This document shows positions 10,532-23,085 of a stretch of DNA of 64,000 nucleotides, one piece after another. The notes beneath the pieces are model-generated. The model was given only the letters and a program-made list of their open reading frames with translations. It was not told the origin of the DNA and ran no database searches. Source of the DNA: Pseudoxanthomonas sp. NC8 (GTDB taxonomy: Bacteria; Pseudomonadota; Gammaproteobacteria; Xanthomonadales; Xanthomonadaceae). The position numbers and the translations under genes were made by a program. The stretch's first letter is position 1, and the number at the start of each line of letters is the position of its first letter. The stretch spans positions 2,913,001 to 2,977,000 of the forward strand of contig CP060419.1 of NCBI GenBank assembly GCA_025232375.1, given 5' to 3'.

Positions 10532-13500
10532 TCAGTTCCCCGCCCCGCGCCCGTTGCAGCGCGGGCCAGCGCCGCGGCAACGCTCGCGCGCACCGTCCTC
10601 GTAGCCCAGCCCCGGCTCGTCGATGTACACCGGCCGGCTGCCCGACGGGCTGCCATAACGCACCTGCAGGCCGATGCTGTTGCTGCGCAGCGCGTTGTTG
10701 CCCTGCTCGTGGCCCAGCAGCAGCGAGAACATCCAGCCGTTGTCCACCTGCAGGTCCAGGCCCGCCGTCAGCGCCAGCGCGTCGTCGTTGTAGCTGCGCA
10801 TGGTAAGGGGTGTAGTCGTTGGCCAGCGGGCGCTGCACGTAGTTCACGGTGACGTCGCTCTGGTTGTCCAGCGCCTTGCGGTACTCCACCGTCCAGAACG
10901 GGCGCCAGCTGCTGCGCGTGCCGGTGAACGCATGGCTGCCTTCCAGGGCCACCGCCAGCGCGCTGTTCTCCACCTGCTGCTCACCATAGGCCAGGTCGAA
11001 CGCGCCCAGTCCGCTTTCGCGGTACCCGTCCAGCTCGGCGCGCTGGCCGTCGTAGCGCCCATAGCCGGTCAGGGACATGCCGCTCGCGTTGCGGTGCTCG
11101 TAGCCGAACGTCAGCGAGCCGAACCACTGGTCGCCATCGCGGCTGCCGTGGGCCGATGCACCGGCCGACTCGCTCCAGCGGGTCAGCTCGAAGTCCAGCT
11201 GGCCGCTGGCCAGCATGCCGTCCACGAACAGGTGCTCGCCGGCGCGCCACAGGCCATAGACCGCCAGCGAGCGCTGGTCGGCGTCGGCCTTGGACGGGGT
11301 GCCGTCGAAGTCGGTGCCCTGCCGGCCCCAGCTGAGCGCCATGCCCAGCAGCGCATGCTCGCCGGGGCACGGTCGGCGCCCAGCGAGATGCCGCCGGTGT
11401 TGAAGTCGAACGCCCCGCCGGCGCTGCCGTTGCGGCCGGCCTTGGCCGAACGTGGCCGTACCCGCCAGCCACACGCCCCAGCCTTGCGGCAGGGCCGGCA
11501 TCGCCGCCGCGGCGGCACTGCCCACCGGCACCGACAGCCCCGGCATGTACTCGCTGCCGGCATAGGCCAGGGGTCAGGTTCGAGCTGGAGATGTTGGCCC
11601 CGCTGCGGATATAGCTCAGGCGGTTGTGGATGTTGTCCTGCTGGGTCTGGGCGAAGCGTGCGGTGGCATCGACCTGGCCTGGGCCAGCAGGACGCCGCTG
11701 ACCTGGCGGTCGGCGGTCGGATCCGGGCGCGCGCCCACCACCAGCCGCACCTGCGCGGTGGCGGCGGTGTAGCCGCCGGCCGCGGCCTGGGTGGCGGTGA
11801 GCACCGCGCTGCCTTCACCCACCACGGTGACGGTGCGGCCGCTGACCGTGGCCACGGCCGGGTCGGAACTGGAGAAGCTGAAGGCGCCGGTGCTGGAGCT
11901 GCGCGGATCGGGCAGCTCGAAGGCAGGCTCGCCATAGACCCTGGTCTGGTCCTCGATCCCATGGGGTTGGCGTGGCCGCGGCGATGGCCACCTCCAGGCA
12001 GGCGCACTGGGGGCGGCGGTATGGTACAGCGCATTGCCGGCCTTGGTCGGCGGTGAGCGTGCACAGGCCCGCGTCGAGCATGGTCACCGTGCTGCCAGCC
12101 ACGCTGCACACCGCCGGGGTGGTGCTGGCGAACACCACCGCATTGCCGGAGGCCCCGCCGCTGGCGGCCACGCTGAAGCTGCCGCCGCGCGCGTACACCG
12201 GCGCGGCCGGCGTGGCGACGAACGCCCGGATCACCTGGCTGGCCGCTGCCACCGTGAAGCTGTAGCCCCGGGTGCCGGTGAAGCCGTTGGCATCGGTCAC
12301 CTGCACGGTGAAAGCGAAGGTGCCCGCCGCAGTGGGCGTACCGCTGACCTGGCCCGACTCGGCCAGCACAAGGCCCGGCGGCAAGCTGCCGGAGGCCAGC
12401 GCGAACCGGTACGGCGCGGTGCCGCCGCTGGCGCCCAGCGGCTGGAGGTAGTCCTGCGCGCCGGTGGCCGGCGGCAGCGGATCGAGCACCAGCGCCGGCG
12501 CGTCCAGCTGCAGCGTGTAGCTGCGCGCCACGGTGAACGGACCGCTGCCGGTGCTGCTGTCGGTGGCGGTCACGGTGAAGCTGAAGCTGCCGGCGCCGGT
12601 GGGCGTGCCGGTCAGCGCGCCGTTGGCGCCCAGCGCCAGCCCCGCCGGCAGGGCACCGGCGGTGACCGCATAGGCGTACGGCGCCGCGCCGCCGCTGGCA
12701 GCGAGGTCCGCGCGGTACGGGTTGCTGGCGGTGGCCGCGGCCAGGTGCCCGGGCCCAGCGCCAGCGTCGGCGCGGTCACGGTGAGGCTGACCGTGGCCGC
12801 CGGCGAGGTGCTGTACGCATCGGACGCGGTGTAGCTGAAGCTGTCCGCGCCGGCATAGCCGGGGGCAGGCTGATAGGTGATCGTCGTGCCACTGACCCGC
12901 GCGGTGCCGTGCGTGGGCGCCGAGCTGATCGCCACCGAGGCCGGCGTGCCGGTGATGGCCAGGGTGACCGCGGTGGCGCCCGCGCCATAGGCCACCGTGG
13001 CACTGCTGGGACTGGCCACCAGCGCCGGCGCCGGGGTCACGCTGTTGGACGCGGCCGAGGGCGAGCCGGTACCGGCCGGGTTGGTCGCGGTGACGGTGAA
13101 GGTGTAGGCGGTGCCGGGCGTCAGGCCGCTCACGCGGATCGGGCTGGAGCTGCCCGTCCGGGTGCCGCCACCGGGGTTGGCGGTGACCGTATAGCCGCTG
13201 ATCGCCGCACCACCGTTGGAGGCCGGCGCGGTGAACGCCACGTCCACCAGGCCCGCCCCGGCGACCACCGCCGTGCCGATGGTCGGCGCACCGGGGGCCA
13301 CCGCGTTGACCGTGAACGAGCGGGTGACCCAGGGGGGGGTAAGGTAGCTGCCGTTGCCGGCCTGGTCGGCGTTGATGCTGCAGGTGCCGGCGGTGACGAA
13401 GGTCAGCGCGCCCAGCGAAGTGATCGTGCACACGCCGGTCGTGGACGAGGTGAACGTCGGTGTCAGGCCCGAATCGGACGTGGCGGTGAACGTCGGCGTG

Positions 13501-16500
13501 GTGCCGAAGTTCTGCGCTCCCGGATTGTTGAAGGTGAGGGTCTGCGTCGCCTTCGGCGTGATCGAATTGGACGCGATCGAACTCGGGCCGGTACCGGCGA
13601 CGTTGTCGGCGGTCACTGTGAAGGTGTACGGCTGCCCGTTGGTCAGGCCGGTGACCACGATCGGCGAGCTCGCGCCGCTGACCGGGGCCACGTCCGCGGG
13701 GGAAACGGTCACGGTGTAGGCGGTGATGGCCGAACCGCCGATATTGGCCGGCGCGACGAAGGCCACGCTGGCCAGGTGTCGCCGGCACTGGCGACCACCG
13801 TGGTCGGCGCATCCGGCACGATCGGAGTGACCGAGAACGAGCGGCTGACCTGCGGCGCGGCCAGGAAGCTGCTGTTGCCGGCCTGGTCGGCGTTGATGGT
13901 GCAGGTGCCGGCGCTGCCGAAGCTGAGGATGCCCCCGCTGGTGATCGTGCACACGCTCGTGGTGGAGGAGCTGAAGGTCACGCTGAGGCCGGAGGTGGAG
14001 GTCACGCCACCGCCCCAGGATGCTCAGGTTCGAGCGGTGCCGAAGCTCTGCGAGCCCGGGTTGGCGAAGGTGATGGTCTGCGGCGAGGCCGGGATCACCG
14101 AAGTGGAGGCGGCCGAGGCCGCGCCGGTGAGCGCGGCGCTGTTGGTGGCGGTGACAGTGAAGGTGTACGGCACCCCGTTGGTCAGCCCGGTGACGGTGAT
14201 CGGCGAGCCGGCACCGGTGCCGGTGGCGCCGCCCGGGTTGGCGGTGACCGTGTAGCTGGTGATGCTCACACCACCGTTCGACGCCGGCGCGGTGAAGGTC
14301 ACGCTGGCCTAGGTGTCGCCGGCGCTGGCGGTGCCGATGGTCGGCGCGCCCGGAGCGACCGCATTGACGGTGAAGGTGCGCGACACGGTGGTGGCCGCAT
14401 TCCACACCCCGTCGCCGGCCTGGTCGGCGTCGATGGTGCAGCTGCCGGCGGTGACGAAGGTCAGCACGCCGCCGCTGGTGATGGTGCACACCCCGGTGGT
14501 CGAGGAGCTGAAGGTCGGGGTCAGCGCCGAGGTCGCCGTGGCCGCCAGGGTCGGGGTCGAGCCGAAGGTCTGCGCGCCCGGGTTGGAGAAGGTGATGGTC
14601 TGGTCGCCCTTGGGCGTGGCGCTGGCCGAGGCCCCCGACGCGGTGCTGGTACCGACGCCATTGGTCGCGGTCACGGTGAACGTGTACGCGGTGCCGTTGG
14701 TCAGGCCGGTCACCGTGGCACTGCAGGCGGCAGGACCTGCGCAGGTGCCGGTCGCGCCGCCCGGATTGGCGGTAGCGGTGTACGCGACGATCGCCGAGCC
14801 GCCATTGCTGGCCGGCGCGGTGAAGGTGACCGTCGCCTGCCCATCGCCGGCGGTGGCCGTGCCGATGGTCGGCGCCCCCGGCGCGGTGAGCACCGACACG
14901 GTGTGGGTGCTGCCGCTGGTAAAGGCGGCAGGCCCCGAATTGCCGGCGCCGTCGGCGATGTTGGTCGACCCGTTGAGGTTGACCTTGAGCGTGCCGGTGC
15001 CGCTGATGTTGGTGATGTTGACGTTGATCGCAGTGCCGGTACTGGCCGACACGCTGGCGATGCTGCCGCTGGCCGAGCCGGTGCTGGCCAGGTGAAGTCG
15101 TCGGTGGAGACGTTGCTCACCGGATCGTTGAAATTGACCGTGAACGCCATCGACGTGTCGCCAGACGAAGGCGATCCGCTGACGACGATGCCGCTCACCG
15201 CGGGCGCAACGTTGTCCACCGTCGCGTTGCTGGTATCGCTCGTCGCGGTCGCGTTGCCGGCGTTGTCGGTGGCGACTACGGTGACGTTGCGGTTGGCGAC
15301 GCCATTGATGGCGCCGGCAACGATCGTGTAGGTCGCCTTCCAGGTGCCGCTGCTGTTGCTGGCGGACACCGCCGGGCCACCGCCGAACTGGGTGAAATTG
15401 ACCGTGACGGCGCTGATGGTGTCGGAATTGTTGTCGCCGCCGGCGGTGTTGTTCCAGGTTGCCTCGACGGTGTCGCCGATCTTGTAGGCGCCACCGGTGC
15501 CCGATCCGGGGCTGATGCTGATGCGCCCGTCGCTCACCGTCGGCGGGATGCTGTCGACGGTGGCGTTGCTGGTGTCCGCGGTGGTGGTGCTGCCGGCGGC
15601 ACTGGTCGCGGTCACGCTGACGTTGCGGCTGGTCGCGTCGATCACGCCGGCGGTGATCGTGTAGGTCGCGGTCCAGGTGCCGCTGCTGTTGCTCGCCGCC
15701 ACCGCGGCGCCACCGCCGAACTGGCTGAAGTCGACGGTTACTGCGGTGATGCCCGGGCTGTTGTCGCCGGTGCCGGTGTTGTCCCAGGTCGCGGTGACGG
15801 TGTCGCCGACCTTGTAGGCGCCGCCGGTGCCCGAGGCACCGGTGATGCTGATGCGCGCGTCGCTGACGACCGGCAACGGAACGGCGAAGGTGAACTGGTC
15901 TGCCGCACTGGTCGCGCTGGTGCCGCCGGGATTGGTGACACGTACGTCCACCACTCCTGCGGCCCGGGCGGGCGCGGTGGCCGTGATCTGCGTGGCGCTG
16001 TTGACGGTGTAGCCCGTCGCGGGGGTGGCGCCGAAGGTGACTGCGGTGGCGCTGCCGAAGTTGGTGCCCGTGATGGTCACGGTGGTTCCACCGGCCGTCG
16101 AGCCGGACGCCGGCGAGATCCCGGTCACCGTCGGTGCGGAGACATAGGTGTACCGGTCCGCGGCGCTGGTGGCGCTGGTGCTGCCGCCGGTGGTGGTGAC
16201 GGTGACGTCCACCGTTCCGGCTGCGCCGGCCGGAGCCGTAGCGGTGATCTGGGTCGCACTGTTGACGGTATAGCCGGCGTTGCTGGCACCGAACCGGACC
16301 GCGGTAGCGCCGCTGAAGTTGGTCCCGGTGATGACCACAACAGTACCGCCGGCGGTCGGGCCGGCGCTGGGAGAGATCGCGGTGACGGCAGGAGCCAGCG
16401 TGACGTTGAACGTATTGACGGTGTTGACGGGTCCACCGTCGGGTGGATCGTCGGGACCGATGTACGAATAGAGGGTAATGCTTCCCGAGCCTCCTGCAGG

Positions 16501-16867
16501 AGCGATCTTTAACGTGATGCTGACAACACCACTGCTGAGGTCGTGCGAGAACGTGTAGACACCCCCGTTGGTGCCATTTATGTCCTCCGCCTCCGGCAGT
16601 CCCGTGGAGTAATTGACGCCTACGGCAAACTCGGGATCGAACATAACCTCAATGCTGTCTGACACGTGCAGACCGCCATACACACCGGCGAAGTGGGCAT
16701 CGCAGCTGCTGGTGTTCACCTGGATCGTCTGGCCGACGCTGGTGAAGTTGAGCGGCCAGTCGCAGGCGGCCATGGCGCTGGCCACCGGCACAAGCCAAGG
16801 CCAGCAGGAGCAGCAGGGTGCCGCATCCGATTTTCGATAGGATCGAAGCGGGCATCTTCCTTGGCAT
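10532..16867 (-). CDS. giant IPT/Ig/FN3-repeat autotransporter adhesin
   Basis: A type V-secreted surface protein of about 2,110 codons. Order from the N-terminus: Sec signal peptide ([20 protein letters not shown]), an N-terminal domain, two IPT/TIG domains ([20 protein letters not shown] type, about 16.4-15.9 kb), Ig-like modules (two copies of SDxRISI...GTGGAYKxGDTV, 333 bases apart), FN3 domains alternating with a Cys-containing module ([10 protein letters not shown]) from about 14.9 to 13.0 kb, a cadherin-like domain ([19 protein letters not shown]), two putative-Ig modules ([20 protein letters not shown] type), and a C-terminal autotransporter beta-barrel ([13 protein letters not shown] to [11 protein letters not shown], last about 300 residues). 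It probably acts in adhesion or biofilm formation. At least six frameshifts or stops interrupt it, for example near 11370, 11570, 11690, 12745, 13775, 14310 and 15092, which I read as sequencing errors. The exact C-terminus after LQVRYGS is uncertain. Confidence 0.82.
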
Positions 16868-17458
16868 GGCGGCGTCCTGGGTGCATTGGTTGATGGCCAG
16901 ACCCGGTACGGGTGGCGACGGAGTGGACCGTGCGGGTCGCGACGGCAAGGAGATGCCTGGACTGGTTCCGTTCCATGGGGGTATTGCTCCGGTGGCGGGG
17001 AGTTGTGTCCCCAGGCGTCTGCACGTGCTGACGGAGTCCCGGGTCGGGCACGGTCGGTGAGGTATGCGTACCCGCAGGCAGCGCTATGCCACCCGACCCG
17101 CGGCGGCCCAATCCGGCAAACAGCATGACGTCCCCCTGAAACCCGGTAGCGACCAACGAACCCCAAGGCGCAGCACCACGAATGGCAGCTGCACACTCCC
17201 TACTATCGGAAAAACCGTCTGGATCCCCTCACCGCTGCCGGCATTCCCCTTGGGCGGGGAGGCAGGGCGGCGGACTCCCGCGCCCGTACGGTGCGCCCGC
17301 AGTGTAGCGGATTGTCCTGCCCCCACCCTTGCGCCCCCCGCTGCGGCTGCCCCGCCCACGCTTGCGGACCGGCGACCCGTCTAGTATCAATTCCGGAGGG
17401 GGAAGGGCATCCGGCATTCGCGCATGCGTCGCCACCCTTTCGTCTCCGGGGACAACGC
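16868..17458. other. divergent intergenic region
   Basis: 591 bases between the start of the autotransporter (minus) and a GGDEF/EAL receptor (plus). Short open frames here lack ribosome sites and homology I recognise, and look like chance frames in GC-rich DNA. I looked for a cyclic-di-GMP riboswitch and did not find its conserved core. Promoters for both genes should lie here, but no strong -35/-10 pair stands out. Confidence 0.5.
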
Positions 17459-20400
17459 GTGCTCCACAATAAGGCGAGAACATCGCTGATCCAGCGGCTG
17501 TCCCTGAGTATCTGGGGCCTGTTCCTCGCCCTCCTCCTGCTGCTGGCGGCGCTGGGCTACGCGGCCATGCACCTGGCGTTCGACCGGCTGGTTCCGGTGG
17601 TGGCGCAGCACACGGTCAATCTGCGCGCCGACAGCAGCGAGCACCTGTTCCTGCAGGCCGAACAGAGCGTGGCGCGCCTGCAGCAGGACCTGCTGTGGCG
17701 GCTCGACCATGCCGACCGGGCTGCCAGCCCAGCCCGCTTCGACACCCTGTTCGCGCGCAGCGCAGACGGCCTGTGGCGGCTGCGCCCGGAGCGGGTGGAC
17801 GTCGCGCACGCCCCCACGCTGTTCCTGCACCAGCCTGCGTCAGGCCTCGACGCGTCGGCGCGCCTGCGTGCGGTGGCCAGCTACGACCTGCTGCGCGAAC
17901 AGGGGCCGGCGCTGGTGCCGCCGTTCTTCTCCGCGTACATGGATTTCGTGGAAGACGGGCTGATGGTCTATGCCCGCGATGTCGACTGGGGGGCGGTGCC
18001 GACGCCAGCGCCAGCAATTCCGCCTACCCGACCATGCTCGGGTCCGATCCGCACCGCAACCCCCAGCGCCGGCTGTTCTGGACACCGGTGTACCTGGACC
18101 GGCAGGCCGATACCTGGATGGTCTCGGTGATCAAGCCCTGGACTGGCAGGGACAGTGGGCCGGCACCATCGGCCACGATGTCTCCATGCAGACCCTGATC
18201 GACAGCGTCGACGACCGCGACCAGGTCGAGGGCACCCAGCTGATCATGAGCGCCGACGGCGACCTGATCGCCCATCCGCAGCTGCGCCAGCGCATCGCCG
18301 CCGCCGACGGACAGCTGAAGCTGTCCAGCCTGCACGATCCGCTGCTGGAGCAGGTGCATCGCATGATCGCCAGCGCCGGCACAGACGGCGGCGCCAGGCG
18401 CACTCCCGACGGCAGCTACTGGGTGGCGTGGGCGAAGATCCACGGTCCGGGCTGGTACCAGGTCCACGTGATCCCGCAGTCGCAGTTCAGCGGGCTGCTG
18501 ATGTGGTGCCTGGTCGCGCTGTGCGGGCTGGGGGTCGTGGCGCTGCTGCCTGCGATGTGGCTGCTGCGGCGGCGCGTGCACCACCTGGTCACCGGTCCCC
18601 TGCAGCGCCTGACCGATGCCGTGGACGAACTGGGCCACGGCGGCGAGCCCGGACCGATCGAGCTCCGCGGCGAGGACGAACTGGCCCGCCTTACCGGCGC
18701 ATTCAACGCCATGGTCGCCGAGCTGACGCAGCAGCACGGCCTGCAGATCGCGCACGCCGGGGAGCTCCAGGCCGAGGTGGACGTACGCCGTCGCGTCATG
18801 ACCCACCTGGAGGAAGAGCGTGCGCGCCTGCTGGCCCTGCTCGGCGCGATGAACCTGGGCATCCTGTTCGTGGGCGACGACAACCGCGTGATCTATTGCA
18901 ACGCGGCGTTCCTGTCGACGTGGTCGATCCCCGGCGACACCACGCTGCCCGGGCGCACCACGCGCGAGGCGCTGGAACTGGCGGCTGCGCGGATGTCCGA
19001 ACCGGAAGCGGTCGTACAGCGGCTGGAGCTTTCGATCCAGTCGCCCGACAACCGGGACAGTTTCGAGATCCAGCTGCGCGACGGTCGCGTGGTCATGCAC
19101 TACTCGTACCCCGTGCGCGATGCGCAGGACCGCCACATCGGCCACCTGTGGGGTGGGAGGACGCGACCTGGCCCGGCAGACCGCGCGACAGCTGACCGAC
19201 CTTGGCCGAGCGCGATTCGCTGACCGGGCTCTACAACCGCCACCGCTTCGAGGACGAGCTGGCGCGCCGCTTCAGGGATGCCGGGGGCACGCCGGGCGAA
19301 CTGGGCCTGCTGTTCTTCGACCTGGACGAGTTCAAGTACGTCAACGACACCTTCGGCCATCGCGCCGGCGACGCGGTGCTGAACCGGATCGCGATGGAAT
19401 CCGGCGCACTGGTGCGCGGCGACGACATCCTGTTCCGGCTCGGCGGCGACGAGTTCGCCATGCTCATGCCCGGTGCCAGCCTCGACGAGGCGCGGGAGCT
19501 GGCCGAGCGGATCGTGCACAGGATCTCGCAGACGCCGCACCCGCTGCACGGCCGCACGGTGCGGCTCACCACCAGCCTGGGCATCGCCCATTTCCCCACC
19601 CACGCCGACAATCCCGACGACCTGGTCGCGCACGCCGACACGGCGATGTACCATAGGCCAAGCAGGTCGGCAAGGGGCGCTGCAGCGTGTATCGCCCCGG
19701 CAACAACACCGCCAAGCTCATGGTCGAACGCCTTATATGGAACGACCGCATCGCCCGGGCCCTGGACAACGGCCTGCTGCAGCTGCATTTTTGGGGCATC
19801 TACCACGCCGGCAGCGGCGAACTGGCGCACTGGAAGCACTGGTCCGCATGCACGACGAGAACAGCCCCGGCCAGCTGATCATGCCGGGCCAGTTCGTCGC
19901 CCACGCCGAGAGGAACGGCAAGATCCAGGAGATCGATCGCTGGGTGATCCACCACAGCATCCAGCTGCTGGCCCTCCATCCGCAGCTGCCGGCCATCGCC
20001 GTCAACCTCTCCGGGCGCTCGTTCGACGATCCGGAGCTGCCGGCCTACATCGCCGACCAGCTGCATGGGCGCCGGGTCAGGCCGGGGCGCCTGCTGGTGG
20101 AATTGACCGAGACCGCGGCGGTCTCGGACATGTCCGACGCGGCGCGCTTCATCGCCGCCCTGCACGAGACCGGTTGCAGCGTCTGCCTGGACGATTTTGG
20201 CACCGGCTTCTCGTCCTTCGCCTACCTGAAGAACCTGCGGGCCGACATCCTCAAGATCGATGGCATGTTCATCCGCGACCTGTCGTCCGAACGCGGCAAT
20301 AAGGCCTTCGTGCGCGCGATCATCGAAGTCGCGCGCGGCATGGGCAAGCTCACCGTCGCCGAGTTCGTCGAGGACGGCGCCACCTTTACCCTGCTGCGCG

Positions 20401-20492
20401 AGATGGGCGTGGACATGGTGGGGCTACTACCTGGACCAGCCCATGGCCGACCACCCCGCGCTGCAGCCCCGGCGGCAGCGCGGCAGGTCTGA
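17459..20492 (+). CDS. membrane receptor with periplasmic sensor, HAMP, PAS, GGDEF and EAL domains
   Basis: About 1,010 codons. First membrane helix at residues 18-38 (LSLSIWGLFLALLLLLAALG), a large periplasmic Cache-like sensor, a second helix (LLMWCLVALCGLGVVALLPA), HAMP (LQRLTDAVDELGHGG), a PAS region, GGDEF (LFRLGGDEFAMLMPGA, intact, near residue 660) and EAL (EALVRMHDENSP, VNLSGRSF, DDFGTGFSSFAYLKNLR, VAEFVEDGATF). Expected to control cyclic di-GMP at the inner membrane. GTG 17459 has GGGGAC upstream. Breaks occur near 17990, 18140, 19155, 19200, 19652, 19840 and 20420, mostly at CCWGG-like spots. The last few residues and the stop are uncertain. It is divergent from the giant adhesin, a plausible surface target of cyclic-di-GMP control. 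Confidence 0.87.
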
Positions 20493-20513
20493 AGCAGGCG
20501 CGTCGGCCGCGCC

Positions 20514-21761
20514 TCAGCCGCGACCGACAAACCCCGCTACCGCCGCGTGCAGGCGCTTGAGGCCCTCGGCCACGTCGGCATCGGTGAGGTTGAGCGCCGG
20601 CACCAGGCGCAGCACGTCCGGGCCGGCCTGCAGCAGCAGCAGGCCATTGGCGGCGGCGTGGTCGAGGATCTCGCCGGCGCGTCCGGCGAAGGCCGGCTTG
20701 AGCACCGCGCCGAGCATCAGGCCGCGGCCGCGGACCTGTTCGAACAGGTCGAATTCCTCACCGATCGCCAGCAGGCCTTCGCGTAACGCCTGCGCCTGGC
20801 GGGAAACATTGGCTGCGACCTGCGGCGAGGCCAGCTTGCGCAGCGCCACGCGCGCCACCGCCGCGGCCAGCGGATTGCCGCCGAAGGTGGTGCCGTGCGC
20901 GCCGAACTGCATGGCTGGGCAACCTTCGGTCCGGCCAGCATCGCACCGATGGGGAAGCCGCCACCGAGCGCCTTGGCCAGGGTGACGATGTCCGGCACCA
21001 CGCCGTCCTGCCAGTGCGCGAACAGGGTGCCGGTGCGGCCCATGCCGGCCTGGATCTCGTCCAGCACCAGCAGCGCGCCATGGTGGTCGCACAGTGCGCG
21101 CACCTGCTGCAGGAAGCCGGACGCGGCCGGCATCACCCCGCCCTCGCCCTGCACCGGCTCGACCATCACCGCGGCCACGTCGCCGGCGGCCATCGCCGTC
21201 TCCAGCTGGGTGATGTCGTTGAAGTCGACGTAGCGGAAGCCACCGGGCAGCGGCTCGTAGCCTTCCTGGTACTTGGGCTGCGCGGTGGCGGTGATCGAGG
21301 CCAGGGTGCGGCCGTGGAAGCTGCCGCGGAAGGTGACGATCACGCGCTGCTGCGGCGCGCGGCCCTGCGCGCTGGCCCACTTGCGCACCAACTTGATCGC
21401 CGCCTCGTTGGCCTCGGTGCCGGAATTGCACAGGAACACGCGCTCGGCGAAGCGGCTGGCGCTGACGAGTTCCTCGGTAAGGCGCAGCGGCGGTTCGCTG
21501 TAGAAGATGTTGCTGGTGTGCCACAGCTTGCCGGCCTGCTCGACCAGCGCCGCGTGCAGGTCCGGATCGTTGTGGCCTGGGCCACAGACCGCGATGCCGG
21601 CGGCCAGGTCGACGTACTCGCGGCCTTCGCTGTCCCACAGGCGCGCACCTGGCCTCGCTCCAGCACCAGCTCGCGCGGCGGCGGTAGACGGGCAGGTAGT
21701 ACTGGCGGCCGAGGTCGAGCAGCGCGGCGGTGTCGCCGGCGGGCAGCGGGTTGGCGTTCAT
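20514..21761 (-). CDS. argD: acetylornithine aminotransferase family protein
   Basis: Class III PLP aminotransferase, about 415 residues. It has LCNSGTEANEAAIKLVRKWA, the FHGRTL motif, LVLDEIQAGMGRTGTLFAHW and the PLP lysine in TLAKALGGGFPIGAMLAGP. This is the ArgD/AstC pattern, acting on N-acetylornithine and possibly succinyl-DAP or succinylornithine. Frameshifts lie near 20920 and 21650. No other arginine genes are adjacent. It converges with the GGDEF/EAL receptor gene with only 22 bases between stops. Confidence 0.88.
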   Translation of the reverse strand: MNANPLPAGDTAALLDLGRQYYLPVYRRRASWCWSEARCAPVGQRRPRVRRPGRRHRGLWPRPQRSGPARGAGRAGRQAVAHQQHLLQRTAAAPYRGTRQRQPLRRARVPVQFRHRGQRGGDQVGAQVGQRAGPRAAAARDRHLPRQLPRPHPGLDHRHRAAQVPGRLRAAARWLPLRRLQRHHPAGDGDGRRRRGRGDGRAGAGRGRGDAGRVRLPAAGARTVRPPWRAAGAGRDPGRHGPHRHPVRALAGRRGAGHRHPGQGARWRLPHRCDAGRTEGCPAMQFGAHGTTFGGNPLAAAVARVALRKLASPQVAANVSRQAQALREGLLAIGEEFDLFEQVRGRGLMLGAVLKPAFAGRAGEILDHAAANGLLLLQAGPDVLRLVPALNLTDADVAEGLKRLHAAVAGFVGRG

Positions 21762-21915
21762 GGCGTGCAGGGGTCTCCGTGGTGGGCGCCGGCGGATGCC
21801 GGCCGGGCATTATCGGGCCGCAGGACCGGGCCCGCCATCGGCCGCGGCGCATAATGAGCGCCCGGCTTCCACCGGCGTCATCCGCGGCCCCTCTCTGCCC
21901 CATCGCCTCCCGTCC

Positions 21916-23042
21916 ATGACCCGCATCGAAACCCTTGCCGCCCGCGCCGGCAGCCATCCCGATCCTTCCAGCGGCGCGCTCTCGCCGCCGCTGCAGCTGG
22001 CCACCACCTTCGAGCACACGCCCGACGCGCAGCTGCCGCACGGATATCTGTACCAGCGCTACGACAACCCGACCCAGCACCAGACCGAGCAGGCGCTGGC
22101 CGCGCTCGACGGTGCCGCGCGCGCGCTGCTGTTCCCGACCGGCATGGCCGCCGGCGCCACCGCGCTGCAGGCGCTGCCGCGCGGCAGCCACGTGCTGCTG
22201 TGCGACGACAGCTACTTCTCGTTCCGGGTGCTGGCCCAGCAGCAGTTCCCGCGCTGGGGCCTGACTACAGCCTTGGTCGACTTCACCGATGCGGACGCGG
22301 TGCGCGCCGCACTGCGGCCGGAGACGGCGCTGCTGTGGGCGGAGACGCCGTCCAATCCGTTGCTCAAGGTCAGCGACATCGCCGCGCTGGCCGACATCGC
22401 CCACGCCGCCGGCGCGCGGCTACTGGTCGACGGCACCTTCGCCCCGCCGGTGCTGCAGCAGCCGCTGGCGCTGGGCGCGGACATCGTCCTGCACTCGGCG
22501 ACCAAGTACCTCGGCGGCCACGGCGACGTGATGGGCGGGGTGCTGGCATTCCGCGAGGACGGCGCACACGCCGCCGCGTGCCACGGCCTGCGCCTGCTGG
22601 GCGGCGCCACCGCCTCGCCGTTCGCCGCGTGGATGATCCTGCGCGGCATCCGCACGCTGCCAGCGCGGATGGCCTGGCATTGCCGCAACGCGCAGGCGGT
22701 GGCGGAGTTCCTCGCCGGCCACCGGCGCGTGGCGAAGGTCCACTTCCCCGGCCTGGCCTCGCATCCGCAGCACGCCGTTGCCGCGCGGCAGATGCGCGAC
22801 TTCGGCGGCATGCTCTCGTTCGAGGTCGACGGCGGCCGCGACGCGGCGCTGGCCGTGGCCGGCCGCCTGCGCCTGTTCACCAATGCGACCTCGCTGGGTT
22901 CGACCGAATCGCTGGTCGAGCACCGCGCCTCGGTCGAAGGCCCCGCTTCGACCACGCCGCCGGGCCTGTTGCGCCTGTCGGTCGGCTGGAACACGCCGAC
23001 GACCTGCTCGACGACCTGGCCGGCGCGCTCGACGCGGGTTGA
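21916..23042 (+). CDS. Cys/Met-metabolism PLP enzyme (cystathionine gamma-synthase/beta-lyase-like)
   Basis: About 375 residues of the trans-sulfuration family. Motifs: LATTFEHTPDAQLPHGYLYQ, RYDNPTQHQTEQALAALDG, WAETPSNPLLKVSDIAALAD, and the PLP lysine in DIVLHSATKYLGGHGDVMGG. The C-terminus (TSLGSTESLVEHRAS) is typical. One frameshift near 22990 displaces the last 18 residues. The family includes MetB, MetC and gamma-lyases, which cannot be separated by eye, so no symbol is given. Start ATG 21916 (MTRIETLAARAGS). Confidence 0.87.
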
Positions 23043-23085
23043 TGCATGGCGCGCCCGGCATCGCGGCGGGCGCCGTGGCGCGGGC

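Noticed and set aside
12000..15000. Repeats as a CRISPR array
   Set aside because: The repeats are coding, about 250-530 bases apart and diverged, without short identical repeats or spacers. They encode Ig/FN3-like modules of one protein.
16868..17458. Cyclic-di-GMP riboswitch or a small gene (for example 16716-17156 minus) upstream of the adhesin
   Set aside because: No match to the conserved riboswitch core. The open frame overlaps the adhesin signal region and has no recognisable domain or ribosome site.
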